A program made the translations under genes and the position numbers. The notes beneath the pieces are model-generated. The model was not told the DNA's origin and did no database searches. It saw nothing but the letters and a program-made list of their open reading frames with translations. A stretch of 64,000 bases of DNA from Paraphoma chrysanthemicola (Eukaryota; Ascomycota; Dothideomycetes; Pleosporales; Phaeosphaeriaceae), in the NCBI GenBank assembly GCA_020744225.1, contig JAGMWG010000006.1:1364001-1428000 (forward strand), read 5' to 3'. Every line of letters begins with the position of its first letter. Within the stretch, counting starts at the first letter, position 1. Positions 11,523-23,313 of this stretch are shown in pieces.

Positions 11523-12743
11523 CTACTCCTCCTGGTACATACTCAAACTCTGATCATTCCAATTCAAAAATTTCCCACTGAGCCCTCTAAAATCTTGCCC
11601 CTCTGCAACGGCTAATTTCGCAATAACGTGTCCAGGCTGCTCCGGCCGTAATAATCCTCCATCTGTTTTTAGCCCGGCGAACTTGATGCGATCTTTCTCG
11701 CTCATGGAATCGTGATGCACTTCTCGGATCTCACGCTGCATCTCCGTGTCGACGACGCCCGGGCGGACGGAGATTGTGGTAACTTCTGCTTCTTCGACGG
11801 ACAACGTCAATGCGAGATGGTTCAATACGGCTTTACCGGCTCCGTAGGCGCCCCAGCCTTGGTAGGCGGAGACGGCGGCGCCGGACGATGTGAGAATGAT
11901 GCGGCCATGGGAGGCGCGGAGCAGGGGTAGGGAGGCTTGGATCTGTGATTTGATTAGAATGCGATGGAAGGATGTTTTGGAGAGTGCGAGTCGACAAGGT
12001 GTCTTGATGGGCTGTCTCGCCGCCGACATGGTGCACGCCAGAAGCTGCGTTACGGCAAGGTATACAGCTTCATCTGATCTCGTGATGTGTGAGAAGGAAC
12101 CAACATGCACTCGCACATATAACCAAACCAAGCACACAGTAACAGAAAACAAATAAGAAGGAAATAACAACTCACCAACCCAACCGCACTGAACACATTA
12201 ATCCCAAACGCCCCCTTCCACTCCTCCACCGTCGAATCCGCAACCTTCTTCACCGGCTCCAACGTCCCGTGATTGACAACCAGCGCATCCAGTCGCCCCC
12301 AGCGCTCCTTGGCCAACTCGACTGCCTTGGCCGCAAGACTCGGGTCCGCGAGATCACCCGCCAGGACCTCGACGCGCTCCGAGCCGTACTGGTAGTGCAG
12401 GTTGTCGAGAGCAGAGTGCGTGCGCGAGATGAGGACGAGTTTGTGCTGGCGCGAGAGGAGGTGGTGGGCAATTGCGAGGCCGATTCCTGGAAGGGAGATT
12501 AGGATTAGAGATTAAACTTGGAGTTGAGATAGGACTGGAGATGGGGAGGATTTTTGTAGGACCGGGAAAGCACGTGCTATATTGCTTCAAGAATGAATGT
12601 GTGTAGGAGTAAGAAGTAATGGTGGGGCACGATGTATTTGTGGATATTGCTAGAAAGGAAAGGCGATATGTTGAGTAATGACGGGATTGTATACCTCTTG
12701 AAGCGCCGGTCAGAATAATGACCATTTCTTTTGATTCGCTCAT
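11523..12743 (-). CDS. Short-chain dehydrogenase/reductase (Irc24/benzil-reductase-like)
   Basis: Three exons on the minus strand are proposed: 12743-12695, 12486-12176 and 11942-11523, with introns of 208 and 233 nt, giving 259 residues. It has the Rossmann motif TGASRGIG at the N-terminus, a D-A-L-V-V-N-H-G strand where most family members have NNAG, the catalytic serine in ILTSSGAAVS, and the YxxxK pair in WGAYGAGKA. These define a classical SDR. The order and wording resemble yeast Irc24/YIR035C-type NADPH diketone reductases, but the substrate cannot be read from sequence. The second intron has an alternative acceptor near 12047 that would add about 35 in-frame residues. I prefer the acceptor at 11943 because it restores the usual SDR spacing (SAVGL followed by IQASLPLLR). 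Both introns are long for this window. Confidence 0.82.
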
Positions 12744-13096
12744 GGTGAGTTGTGTTTTGTGCAAGGTAAGGTTGTCGAACGGGAAGGAAGAAGATTGGTC
12801 GACATGCATGTGCTTGAGCGAAGTGCGTCATATTAGTCAGCGATGTAGAGAAGAAGTTTACATATTCAAGCAACCTCCGCAACTAAAGAACAGATATATG
12901 CAGAGTGTCTCCCGGAAAATTGAAAGAAGATAAACGTCGAGTATGAACGATAAATGCGAATCTGACCAAAAGCAAAAGAGGTATCTCGGAACTCATCACC
13001 CAACCCAAGACCACTACCTGACGCCAACAGCCCAACGCCTTCGTGACGGTCATTTATTCCAGAATAAACATGTGTGAGCACAGCTGAAGCTACTCA
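12744..13096. other. Intergenic, SDR promoter and NDC80 3' end
   Basis: This 350-base stretch lies upstream of the minus-strand SDR gene and just beyond the NDC80 stop. No gene or distinct motif is seen. Confidence 0.4.
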
Positions 13097-15495
13097 TCAC
13101 TCCTCCATTTGCTCGTCATCTTCACCCTGAGCAATCAGGTCTTGCTCTTCGCAGCTACGCTCAACTTCATCGGCAATGAACTGCTCGTAGTCCTCGAGGT
13201 TCTTTTGGACATGCAGCTTGAAGCGCACAATGTCGTCGAGCATGCGCTCGATTTCTGTGTGAAGTTCCTCGCGAAGGGAGTTGGCGCGAAGTTGAAGTTG
13301 CTCATACCTGCATTGCGTTAGAATTGTATGGCATGGAAGACCATCTAAGGATGTTTGACTTACTCAATGTTGACCGCCATCTCTCGTTGTACCATGAGCT
13401 GCACTGACTCTCCGAGACCACTCCGCATGCGGCCGAGCTCCTTCTCCATGCGCTCGATTTGTGCATCTGACTGCGACTTCTGAGTGTTGGTGATCTCACG
13501 AAGTTTCTCGAGCTCTTCCTCTGCTTGAGCAACACGATGACCAAGCGCTTCTACCTCGGCTTGCTTATCGTCCATGGCCTCTTTGATCTTGTCGAGGAGA
13601 TCATGGTTGTTCATGTCAGCCTCGAGTGCTGCATTTCTTCGTTCGGCAATTTCTTTGCGCAGTGTCAAGATGTTGCTCTTGACAGTCCCTCGAAGGTCCA
13701 AATTAAGGAGATGGTGTGGTGAGTATCCCGTGCCCGCATCGTGCAGTAATCTATCTGAAGAGTCTTGCGCTGAGCCTCCCATTTGTGAGCCTGAGAAGTT
13801 GGGGCCTTCAGTGACTGTCAGGATGAGCTCGTAGTCTTGGCCCTTGGCGTTGACAGCGGTATTTGGGATTACACCAATCTGATAGCCAAGGTTGTTGTAT
13901 CGCTCAATGGTCTGTTCAAGTTCGTCCAGCTTACGGGAGGCTGCAAGTTCCTTCTCGGCGACCCGCTTCTTGGAGTCTTCTAGTCGTGTCGTTGTTGCTT
14001 GCAAGGCAGTGTCAAGACGGTCCTTCTCGTTTGCCATACGGTCAATATCCGCAATGGTCATCCCGCGACCGTCGATGATAGCCTGGAGCTCCTGCTGTTC
14101 CTTCTCGGAAGCCTCAAGCTCAGCCTCGATTTCCTCGATCGACTTTTCTAGGAATTGGCAGCGATCGTTGTACTTCTTCACCTTCGCATCCATGGAGTTA
14201 TTGTAGTTCTCAAACTTGACGCGGTCTTCCTCGAGAATGCGAATCTGCTCCTCAAGCTTTTGGATCCTCGGACCTGACTTGCCGAGCTCCTCGATCTGAT
14301 CTTGTAGGTACTTGTGCTCAGCCTCCAGCAGCTTCACTTGCTCGTGGTGTTGTGCGTTAGCCGCATCGAATTTGGTGGCCATGGCGTTGACATGAGGTTG
14401 AATCAGGCGTGCTTGCGCTTCTTGGTCATTCTCGTCTTCATCACCGTCCTCCGCTGACAGCCAGGTGCTGTATGCGTCTGACAAGAAGTCAAAAATGATG
14501 CGATCTCCTGACACATCGTAGCCAGCTTCGAAGCATGCGTCGTCGAACGTTCCGGCTTCGTATGCTTGCATCAGGCGCGCGAGCTGCATCATCCAGTGCA
14601 GCAGCCCAAGAAACGTTGACCAGTTGTTGCCTCCAACGGCGGCGATCTGCGATTTCATGATAGATTTCTCGAACGGGTACCGCATCTGCTTCAGCAACAC
14701 TGGGACTTCCTGATCGATTGACTTCTGGAAGCGATAGCTGGGATCAATGCGATTGTAAAGCCACTGGAACATGCAGTTGAAGTCTTTCTGTGTTGGCGAT
14801 GTCATGGCCTTGTTTGAGAGCACGTGCTTGGACTCCATTTCGAAGTTGTTGTGTGTCAGATATTCCAGCAATTCCTGGGCCATGTGTGATCGCGTCGCTG
14901 CATCCTTGAGGCGCCGTGGATCAGCCGGAGGCGCAGCGGCCATGGGCTGTTGTTGGAAGAATGACTGCTTGACGCCTGTTGAGCCAGAGCCATGTGATGT
15001 GCGCGACTTGAAGACGCTGCTTCTCCGTTGTGCGCTCTGCTCAAAATTGGGCGCGGACGAGAGAGGCGCTGGTGTCTGGAAGACAGATGCGCCCGGCGCA
15101 AAGCTCTTCCGCCCGCTGCTGGCGCCGAAAACATTGCTCGTCGAGTTGCGATGCACTGACTGGAAGCCTTCCGCGAGATTCGTGCCAGAGGACGAGCGTT
15201 GGAAGATGGGCTGGCTAGGACGGCCCGGCGCGAGCGACATTCTGGAGCCTGACTGAGAGCGCGCGTTGTTTGGGGGGAATTGACTGGAGGCCTGCTGCAT
15301 ATTGGATATCGAGCTTGCGCGCTTCATCGCAGACGACGGCATGGGGATCGCAGAGAGGTTGTTGTTCACGGGTGCTAAGGTCTGCACAGAGTCAGTCGCG
15401 AGCGCTTCAAGCAGGTGCAATGGACCGCAGTCACGTTGAATGAGACTTACCTCGCGTGGTCGGCGCACCGAAAACATGCCCGACTCCTGGGCCAT
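13097..15495 (-). CDS. NDC80: Kinetochore protein Ndc80/Hec1
   Basis: Three exons (15495-15451, 15381-13364 and 13307-13097, introns 69 and 56 nt) give 757 residues. Ndc80 is the microtubule-binding subunit of the outer-kinetochore Ndc80 complex, with Nuf2, Spc24 and Spc25. The first ~170 residues are a disordered, Ser/Arg-rich basic tail. A calponin-homology head follows (about 175-300), recognised by LLEYLTHNNFEMESKH, FNCMFQWLYNRIDPSYRF, QMRYPFEKSIMKSQ and WSTFLGLLHWMMQLARL. The rest is long coiled coil with an interruption near residue 510-560, and an acidic end. The first intron is 69 nt, in phase and free of stops, so it would be read as 23 extra codons if retained. The canonical GTAAGT donor argues that it is spliced. 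Confidence 0.94.
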
Positions 15496-16163
15496 GGTAG
15501 TTTATGTTGTCGCGATAATGCTGTGGCAGTAATCCTGTTGTTCCAAATGTTGATGTTCAAAGCGTGCGATAGGCGGCGGTAGGGGTGTGTTGATGCGCCC
15601 GCCGCGGCATGTTTGTTGTCGTGGACAGGGTTCCTGCGCCTAGTCCCATAGCAACGCGCTTGTTCACCCCACAGCCGCACTCATTGGCTGTACCACGTGT
15701 GCCCAGACGGCCTGTTGTCCCTACGTGAGGCTCGAGTTTTTATGTCAAAGGCAAGAGTACTTGTAAACTGAGATGGGATAGGAGTGCGTGACAAAAGAAA
15801 ACTTATTATTGTAAACGTCTGACGGTACTGATAGAAATACCAAATTATGCACAAAGAAGAGGACGCGTGCCAGCATTGTGTGGAACCAGACTTCGTCGAG
15901 GTTATACCTCCTCTTACTCTGCAGCCAAAGCCAAATCATCAACCTCGTGTCCTCCTGTCCAAGGCTCTGCAGCCACCGCACGTCCACCGCTATCCTGTCG
16001 CGACTGGGGTATCGTGTGCAATGCAAGCCAAATGAAATATCCACAATCTTAAAACTCCCAATCCGTTGTCCAGAAACGAAGAATCGACCAATGTCGTAAA
16101 GTCAAGGTCCGTTAGAAATGCATCGTGAATGTCCCGCCCTTCCATTTATGGTGCTGTGATATT
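15496..16163. other. Intergenic region, NDC80 promoter side
   Basis: This is about 670 bases between the NDC80 start and the stop of the next minus-strand gene. Frames at 15745-16099 on both strands are short and unlike any family. No gene is supported. Confidence 0.4.
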
Positions 16164-16787
16164 TCACTTTATGTTTTTGAACATGTCGTCCGCGCCAAGA
16201 CTCAGCGAGTCTTCACTGACGCCAAAGCTCTTGAGCTCGGGGAGGGCTGGCGGCGGGGGGCCCTTCTTTTTCGGTGGTTGTGCCGGTTGCGATACTGTGC
16301 GCGCACTCGAAGAAGGCCGGACCGTCTCTGTCCCCTCGGGCACTGTGCCTATGTTCTTCTTCTTGCCAAACCAGCTGCTGCTCTTCCTCCTTGTCAGGGT
16401 GGGCGTTTGGCTGTTGATGGTAGCCGGCGAACCGGGCCTGTCCGACTTCAGACTATCCGAGGACGACAGTGTGCGCAGACCTAGGAACTTGCGCACGGAC
16501 GAAGGCCGCCGGTGCGGACTCGTGGGCGACAGCGTGCTACTCGCAGCATCGCTGGTGCGGCTCGGGTGCAATTGATCCTCTCCGTCGTGGAACTTGCCAT
16601 TTGTCGACTCGTTGTGTGGGAAGACGGGTGACTTTGGCGTCGGATGCGAAGACAGAGGACCCTTGCCGGGTGTGGGCGGGCGAGGCGTGTGCGGCGGAGA
16701 ATCGAGCGGCGCAGGAATCGGCGTGCCTTCTGTAAGAGAGAGGTTGATGGGCGTCAACGTCAGCGGTTTGTATTTGCCAATGGCCAT
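16164..16787 (-). CDS. Proline/serine-rich protein of unknown function
   Basis: A single exon encodes 207 residues from the ATG at 16787. Almost the whole protein is predicted disordered, with an N-terminus MAIGKYKPLTLTPINLSL, several P-x-x-P blocks (IPAPLDSPPHTPRPPTP), a serine-rich centre with potential kinase sites (RRPSSVRKFLGL, TRRKSSSWFGKKK) and a proline run (GPPPPALPELKSFG) before the end. The pattern of a short conserved-looking start plus many SP/TP and basophilic sites suggests a phosphoregulated scaffold, but no domain is recognised. Codon usage and the absence of stops support a real gene. The function is unknown. Confidence 0.7.
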   Translation of the reverse strand: MAIGKYKPLTLTPINLSLTEGTPIPAPLDSPPHTPRPPTPGKGPLSSHPTPKSPVFPHNESTNGKFHDGEDQLHPSRTSDAASSTLSPTSPHRRPSSVRKFLGLRTLSSSDSLKSDRPGSPATINSQTPTLTRRKSSSWFGKKKNIGTVPEGTETVRPSSSARTVSQPAQPPKKKGPPPPALPELKSFGVSEDSLSLGADDMFKNIK

Positions 16788-17372
16788 GATGGATCGCTGC
16801 GAATGCCTCGAGTGCGCGTCGGTGGAGAAGGGTCAATTGAGTCTGCGCAAAGCTGAGCAAGGGTCGGTCGATGTGCAACAGCGATTGGGGAAGAATCGCA
16901 AAAGCCGCAGCCGGGTGGGAGCTCAGGAGGTGCTCTGCAAGCGGAGGATTGACAAGGTTGACAAGGTTGACGAGTAAAGCAGGGATCACTGCTCTGTGCC
17001 ACGCGAGGCGAATGGGGAATGGGGCGCGGATGCGGCGCGTGAACGTTGACGGCAAAGCGGAAGCCCACCAACAGCAGCCTCTGAAACAGCAAAAGGAATA
17101 ATCCGTTGCCACAACAAACAGCTTGGGGCAGCGAGGACGCTGGATGCCAATTCCTTGTTCTTCCGGAGTTCCCTTGTGCATGCTTCTAGCCCGCAGCCCG
17201 ATCAGGAAGCTGCGGCCCGTTTTGAGTCAGGGTTCACGGGTTGCAACAACGTTTCGGACAAAAAATGAATGGTAACGCGCCGTCACCGGCAGAATAGACT
17301 TGGTACAAGGCATATGGACGACCCCGACAAGTCGACCGATGACGCTGTCATTGCTTTCGCGCTCATCATCCT
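16788..17372. other. Intergenic, no gene seen
   Basis: These 585 bases are upstream of the proline-rich gene and beyond the ISN1 stop. Overlapping frames in several registers show no family features. A short direct repeat of the 9-mer GACAAGGTT occurs near 16951-16970. Confidence 0.4.
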
Positions 17373-19028
17373 TCACACCGTCTTGCGTTGTTGTCTCTCG
17401 TCCAGCTCCGCGATTTCGTCCAGCAGTTCACAAGTCTCCCGTGGATTTGCGATCCAGGCTGTGGTACACGCCAGGCGTGCCTTGAAGTCATTCGCGCCTG
17501 CGCTCAAGAACTGGTCACCGACGTGCAATGTCTTGCCGCCTTCAATGCCCCCGAAAATGCGTTGGCAGGCGAGGACACCCCATGACTTATCTCCAATGTC
17601 GACAAACACGTCGTTGCCACCTGTACATTGTGTGAGCAAGCTTAATGTGACGTGCTCAGTGAGGAGCTTACCGTTGAAAGCACAGAAAGGCAATCGTTGG
17701 CCGACTTCGGACATTTCCTTGGTGGTATTAGCAGAGCAGCGGTATATTGAATCGTGGGCGACTGTACCAATATCTTCTGCACGATTAACACAGTTTCTTC
17801 CAATGTCTCTCGACAGAATTTGAGTCCCGCCTTCGGCACGATTCCTACGGCTCTCTCTTTCCTGACCACGATTGCATCCATCCTCATGTTCTTGACCGTA
17901 TCTCTCAGCGAAGCCTCTGCTATATCAAGTAGCTCGGTGATGTCGGATTCGGTCCACAGCATCATCTCCTTGAGGAGCCACTCTTCCCTTGGCACCAATC
18001 GCAATAGGTCGGGGCTATTTGCGTCAAACCTGAAGCAAAAGTTGCTCTCGCCACCGAGGACGATGAGGTTTCGCTTGGCTTCTAGGGACATTGACGACGC
18101 CTGGATGGCGTTGAGCAAGCCACGCAGCCTCTCGTAATATCGTCCAGCTTCGGTGTACCCAGCAGCTGTGACGATGCCGATCTTGGAACCGCGTCTCATC
18201 AGTCGAAGGATCTTCTCCGTGACTGGATTATCTTCCTCGATACATTTCCCGTCGTCGTATAGAGTCACGTCTCCATCAAACGTGACAAGCTCCAATGGGC
18301 CGTTGCGCACCAAACTAATCACCTGAGCTGTGTTCAAGATCAGACGCACGTCGTTGAAAGACGGAGGAACAAAGCGGCGGTAGCTGATGAAGCGACGCTC
18401 ATCTTGGAACATGAATGCCTCATGTAGAGCTAGAGGGGTGAAGAAGTTTGCCACCGTAGGAACCAGTAGCTTCAGCTTTGAGCGTTCGGGTTTGCCGGCC
18501 TTTTGGTGTTCGACTAAAAGTGCGTTCAGCGAGAAACTCTTTTCGCTGCGTGGACATGGCCAGCATACTATGGTCATTGACGATCTCTTCGACGTCACGG
18601 AAGATCTCAGCATATCGTCGTCGAGCATTATCCGCTTGCGTTTCCATAGTTTGGCCATTTGGCTCAAATACAGCCGTCGGCTGCGAATGCAGCACGAATG
18701 GGACCGCCAACAGACCCTACAATGTCTGGTGAGCATGTGTTACACATGCAAGTGTGACAGCGGCATTACCTTGATCCACTCGATCTAGAGCTTGATATCA
18801 GCATTTGAAGTATATTGAGGAATGTTCCACTCACGAGCTGATCTCTGCGGTGAGTCTGATTACACAGTTAGCTTCGCCCATAGGAGTCTTGGGAAGTAGC
18901 CTGTCGCACCTTGAGTGCGTCTATAAGTTCATGCACGTTAGCACTTCAGAGCTTTTGGAGCAACCGCAGCGGTTATGCTGCCCACACACTTGGCTTCACT
19001 TACATTCTACTCTGTACCGTGTTGTCAT
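17373..19028 (-). CDS. ISN1: IMP-specific 5'-nucleotidase 1
   Basis: Eight exons are proposed on the minus strand: 19028-19004, 18920-18910, 18855-18835, 18784-18770, 18716-18569, 18513-17768, 17717-17672 and 17620-17373. Together they give 419 residues, close to the ~450 of yeast Isn1. The enzyme dephosphorylates IMP to inosine in purine salvage. The first four exons are only 25, 11, 21 and 15 nt, yet joined with exon 5 they read MTTRYRVEYALKTHRRDQ, then LIEWIKGLLAVPFVLHSQP, the hallmark N-terminus of the family. The HAD-type catalytic motif TFDGDVTLYDDG, the GIVTAAGYTEAGRYYERLRG segment and the C-terminal NGGNDVFVDIGDKSWGV and LHVGDQFLSAGANDFKARL confirm the identity. Introns are 83, 54, 50, 53, 55, 50 and 51 nt. 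All junctions keep frame, which makes this model strong despite its fragmentation. Confidence 0.93.
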
Positions 19029-19466
19029 TTTGAAAGTGTGTAATCAGTTAAAGCAAGCAGAGGATCTTAAGAAGGACGGTGAGTCTTGACTGTCACTGGG
19101 TACCGTGACCTTGACCCGTTGTCCCCAAGCTTATCGGACACCGCCGCTAGCCGGACATGGAAAGGGTGCCCTGCACACGCGGGTCTCTGAGGTGCTGGTT
19201 CGGCTTGAAACCCTTGTGATTGGAGCTTGTCAACGTGTCTTTGCTTTGACTGCATGCAATTGGCGCGTTCATGTGCATCGACGTCGTCTAATGCACCAGA
19301 CTTGCATGCAAGGTGAAAGCCTGTTGCAGATGGAGCTTTATCGATAAGGCGGTCGACACGCTAGTCTACACGCTAGTGGTCAGGGCAGCTGCGATTGTCA
19401 AACAAGGGTCCCGCCAAACACGATCAAACGGCAATCGCAACACTGTCCGCAGGAACTCTCTCCGCC
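19029..19466. promoter_or_regulatory. Divergent promoter between ISN1 and MED17
   Basis: These 438 bases lie between two divergently transcribed starts. No other gene fits. The plus-strand frame upstream of 19467 is open for a few codons but has no ATG. Confidence 0.45.
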
Positions 19467-21557
19467 ATGTCTGGGGCAGAGTCGCTGAAAGATGTGGCAC
19501 TGCGACCATGGCCCACATCCAAGAAGGAGATGCTGGGCTCGGAGGATCTTATGCTCCAGATTGAACAGCTCACCAGTGAACGCGGGCACCTTCGCAACAT
19601 CACGGAGAAGTCACTGCAAGACGATGTAATTGCCGGCAAAGACAGTTACGAGGGGGCAGTGGTTGCTGCGGAACAAAAGGAAGATGGTAAAGAAGACGCC
19701 GCGCAAGAAAAGGAAAAACGAATTCAAGATGTCTTTCGCGCCCAGCAGGAAATGACAAGCAACCTTGAGTAAGAGCTGTGTGTGTTGCTAGCCTCTTAAT
19801 CATTGTACTGACGACTATTAGATGGTGCAAGTTCGCCGCAAACAATCTCGTCGATGTCATCTCTATGGCTCTCTCCGTCGATCCCAATAGGCGATCAGTC
19901 AATTCCTTCACCCACACTTTTCGCACCGAGGGACTGAGCCAGGGCGTTCCGTTTGGCTCGTTTGGTATGAGCAGAGAAAACCATGAGCAACATGTGCGCA
20001 AGCCAGACGAAGTCAGAAGCTTGCAGGAGCTGGAGCAGCGACAGGAACTTGTGGCCAAAGGTGCAAGAATGGAGGCGCTTGACACGGCCACAGACGAGAT
20101 CTTGAAAGCTGCAAAGAAGTTGGAGAGAGAAGTACGCAGGGAGACGAAATACTGGCAGGAGGTCGTGTCTATCTCCGACAAAGGCTGGCAACTTCAGCGC
20201 TTGCGACAAAATGCTCGCAACGTTCCATTCGCAGTGCGCTACGGACTACCTGAAGGTATGACATGATGCATCAGCCCCCTCGAACATGACAACTGACATC
20301 GCTGCAGCTAGCAATCACTTCAGAGCTCGAGGCCTCGCGCCGTTACGCATGGACAAGGACGGCAGCATTATTTTAGACCCCGCGCTGGCCCTGAAACCGA
20401 AGACACTACGAGTAAGGATTAGTGAGAATGGGCAGATCAGGGGCACGTCTTGCCTTCCGGTAGAGGACGATACCAAGGACATTGCGATTGAGAAAACTAT
20501 ACAATTAGCCCGAGACTCGCTGTTCGAGGAAGAGCTGTATCATGAGATGAGCCTTGAGTCACGACATTTGCTGGCGTACGGAGTCGAATTTCGCGATTCG
20601 GTGATACGCGTGGATGCTTCGGGGACCAGTGGTCGGCACAGACAACGAACACTCTTAATTGACTGCATACCACTGGACGAGCAATCAGCCGGAAGTCAGG
20701 ATAATTCTTCTGCTTGGCTTGCTCATAACGTTGCCGAGGGCTTGCGTCTCTCGCTCGCTCACGAGCATAGCATGCGACTCTATCGACGGTCTCAGCTACC
20801 TCCACCGCTCTCTGGTCAGAAGCGCGAACAGCCGCCGCCTCCTCTTTTACGCCCGCTTCTAGCGATTTTCCGCCATTTGGAAGACGTCGATTCGCTCTAT
20901 AGCTATCTGGAAGCTGTAGCAAGAACGCTGGGCAATGCTGGGTTCAAAGTGAATTTGGAGACAATGCGAGAGACTGCCTGGGCCAAGCTCGCTGAGAGTC
21001 TTACGGCGCCTTCCAGCAAAAGTCTCGCCGCCACAGACAGACTGCTTGAAATATTTCTCAAGCCTTTCGAAGGGAGAGCTACACTGTCTCTGCCGTCTCC
21101 CAGCGCAACACAAGCTGACGATGTCATTGTCTCCACCCGCACGGTCATTGGACAGCCCAGCTTTGGCACAGAGCACAGACTAACACTGCCAGCTTCACTA
21201 GCAACTGACCTGGGCTTGTTCCAGCTGGTGAAGTTCTCTTCTGTTGAAGAAATCACCACATACCTCGATTGGATCCTTGCTCTACATATAGCCCACCGAT
21301 GCTTGAAGAGCGCGTTCTCAACAAGAGCAATCGTCAAAGCAAACGACCCGAGATTAACTATACGTGCCAAGGGTAGCAAGAAGGGCCTCACCAGCAGCCG
21401 AGAGATCGCTGTTGCAATACAGCACGGCACGCTAAAGGTGACCGTAACTACGACTGACCTTCAAGATGAAGTTGAAGAAGCCGAGCAATCATACACCTGG
21501 AACAGTCAAGAAAGCACAACAACGTTGGAAGAACAAGTCAAAGGTTGGGTCGGATGA
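19467..21557 (+). CDS. MED17: Mediator complex subunit 17 (Med17/Srb4)
   Basis: Exons 19467-19768, 19822-20255 and 20308-21557 (introns 53 and 52 nt) encode 661 residues. Med17 is the essential head-module scaffold of Mediator. The start MSGAESLKDVALRPWP matches the family N-terminus, in which a short leader precedes L-R-P-W-P. The following ERGHLRNITEKSL segment, the helical linker with KYWQEVVSISDKGWQLQRL, and AVRYGLPEASNHFRARGLAPLR are typical of fungal Med17. The C-terminal half is less conserved. The ATG at 19467 is the first in frame. This is the second Mediator subunit in the window, about 18 kb from the Med27 gene. Confidence 0.9.
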
Positions 21558-21869
21558 AAGCCACGGCATTTCCAACGATCTTGACATTGGACAGCGCCAC
21601 GAAATATGCATCGTGCACTTTCTACTCTGGGCGGTACCTGCATCCATACGAAGCATGCCGCAGCGCCTCCCGAGATAAAGGCGGGGTAGCTTGCACTAGC
21701 AGTTCTCAGATCCCTGCTAATTTGAGGCATCCTAGTTTGGATCACCAAGTCTATCCTACATCGTGCAATTGTGACATGCACATGACGTGGAGACTTTACA
21801 TTACCGACGGAGTGTGCGCGATCGTATCACGACTTGAGGTCATCGTTGGCCGCAACGATATGCGAGAGC
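21558..21869. other. Intergenic, no gene seen
   Basis: This is the 3' end of MED17 and the upstream region of the royal-jelly-family gene. Short frames here overlap in opposite directions and none is supported. Confidence 0.4.
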
Positions 21870-21877
21870 TATAAAAT
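21870..21877 (+). promoter_or_regulatory. TATA box of the royal-jelly-family gene
   Basis: TATAAAAT lies 44 bases before the ATG at 21921, on the coding strand. The position and sequence fit a TATA-driven, regulated gene with a very short leader. Confidence 0.6.
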
Positions 21878-21920
21878 CTGCTTGCTCGTGATATGGCAAT
21901 GATGGTAGAATTAGTTGAAA

Positions 21921-23313
21921 ATGTTTACAAACACAATAATTGCTGCTAGCACGGTGCTTGCAGCGCTGTCGAGCGCTCAGCAATTACTTCGCGATCCTGG
22001 CATTGCAGGACCGTCTCTTGAGGTCGTTCACCTGTACAACGATCAATGGCCGACGGGTACTTCAAAGCTTTGCATTACTGTGGACACAATACTGACCCAC
22101 GCGCAGGCATAACAGTCTCCAGAAGCGGCCGCAAATTCTCCAACTACCCAGCCGGTCTCGACTCCAACAACACCAACACAGGCAAGAACAACAAATATCA
22201 AGTCGCCGAATTGGCCGGAAACTCGACAGAAGCACCCTACCCTAACGCTGAGATCAATAATCCACCCGGCGGCGCTGTGAACTACACCACCACGCCTCCA
22301 ACCGGCGCCAATTACCAGAACTACCTTATCGGCGTGCAGAGCGTTGTCCTCGACCCGCTCGACCGTCTCTGGATCCTCGACACCGGCCGCGCCCAACTCG
22401 TTGACGGTACACTTGTGCTCGCATCCTACGGCGGGCCTAAACTGGTTGGTGTAGACATTTCCTCCAATACCGTCATCAAAACAATCGTCTTCCCGCCCAC
22501 CATCGCTTTCCCCGATTCGTATCTCAATGACATCCGATTCGATTTGCGCGCCTCGGTCTCCGCGTCAGGACAAGGCGTAGCATACATTACCGATTCGAGT
22601 AGTGAAGGCCGCAACGGAATCATCATTGTCGATCTCGGTACCGGCGAGAGTTGGCGCCATTTGGACAATATCCCAGAAGTTAGTGCCGAGCGCGGCTTCG
22701 TGCCTTATGTATGGGGTCAGCCGCTGTATTACATCCCTGGACCAGGCCAGCCACTTACCACGGTGCCGTTGGGGAGCGATGGCATTACATTATCTGCTGA
22801 TGGCGAGGACCTTTACTTTGGCCCTGTAGGTGGAAGAGGGTTGTACAGTGTCCCGACAGCACGGTTACGTGATCGTGGTCAAGCGTCGGAATTGTTGGCG
22901 CAAGCGGCGGTTGTCAATCGCGGGCAAAGAGGCGTGAGCGATGGGTTTGAAACGGATACACATGGCTTCATATATGCGGGAAACATGGAGCAGAATGAGA
23001 TTGGGTTCTATAACCCGGCGAATGCATCCATTAGCATTCTGGTCCGCGATCCGAGGATTAGTTGGGTGGATACGAGTAAGTCTACATCCCCCGTTTGCAT
23101 TTAGTTTGCCGCAGAAGATGTGTTGCGTGGTATGGAAGGAAATGCTAACACTTGCTGGTAGTGTCTGTTGCAAACGACGGGTATTTGTACTTTACGGATA
23201 ATCAGCTCGCGTTTAGCAAGGCGTTTTATCCAGGCACGGATCGGAGGCAGAGGCCGTTTGTGCTGTTCAGGGTCAAGCTACCTGGAAATGGGACCAGGGT
23301 GGATTTGCAGTGA
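21921..23313 (+). CDS. Secreted major royal jelly protein/yellow family protein
   Basis: Exons 21921-22056, 22107-23075 and 23162-23313 (introns 50 and 86 nt) give 418 residues. An N-terminal signal peptide (MFTNTIIAASTVLAALSSAQ) indicates secretion. The body is the six-bladed beta-propeller of the royal jelly/yellow family, recognised by QWPTGITVSRSGRKFSNYP after the first splice junction, YLIGVQSVVLDPLDRLWILDTG, SYLNDIRFDL, VAYITDSS and GFETDTHGFIYAGNMEQNEIGF. Several N-x-S/T sites suggest glycosylation. In insects the family includes melanin-pathway proteins. In fungi the role is unknown, and the family is patchy there and in bacteria, which makes past transfer plausible. A TATA box lies just upstream. 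The identity is firm, the function open. Confidence 0.92.

Noticed and set aside
19395..19466. N-terminal extension of Med17 upstream of 19467
   Set aside because: The upstream codons are open but contain no ATG, and the family N-terminus starts at MSGAES.
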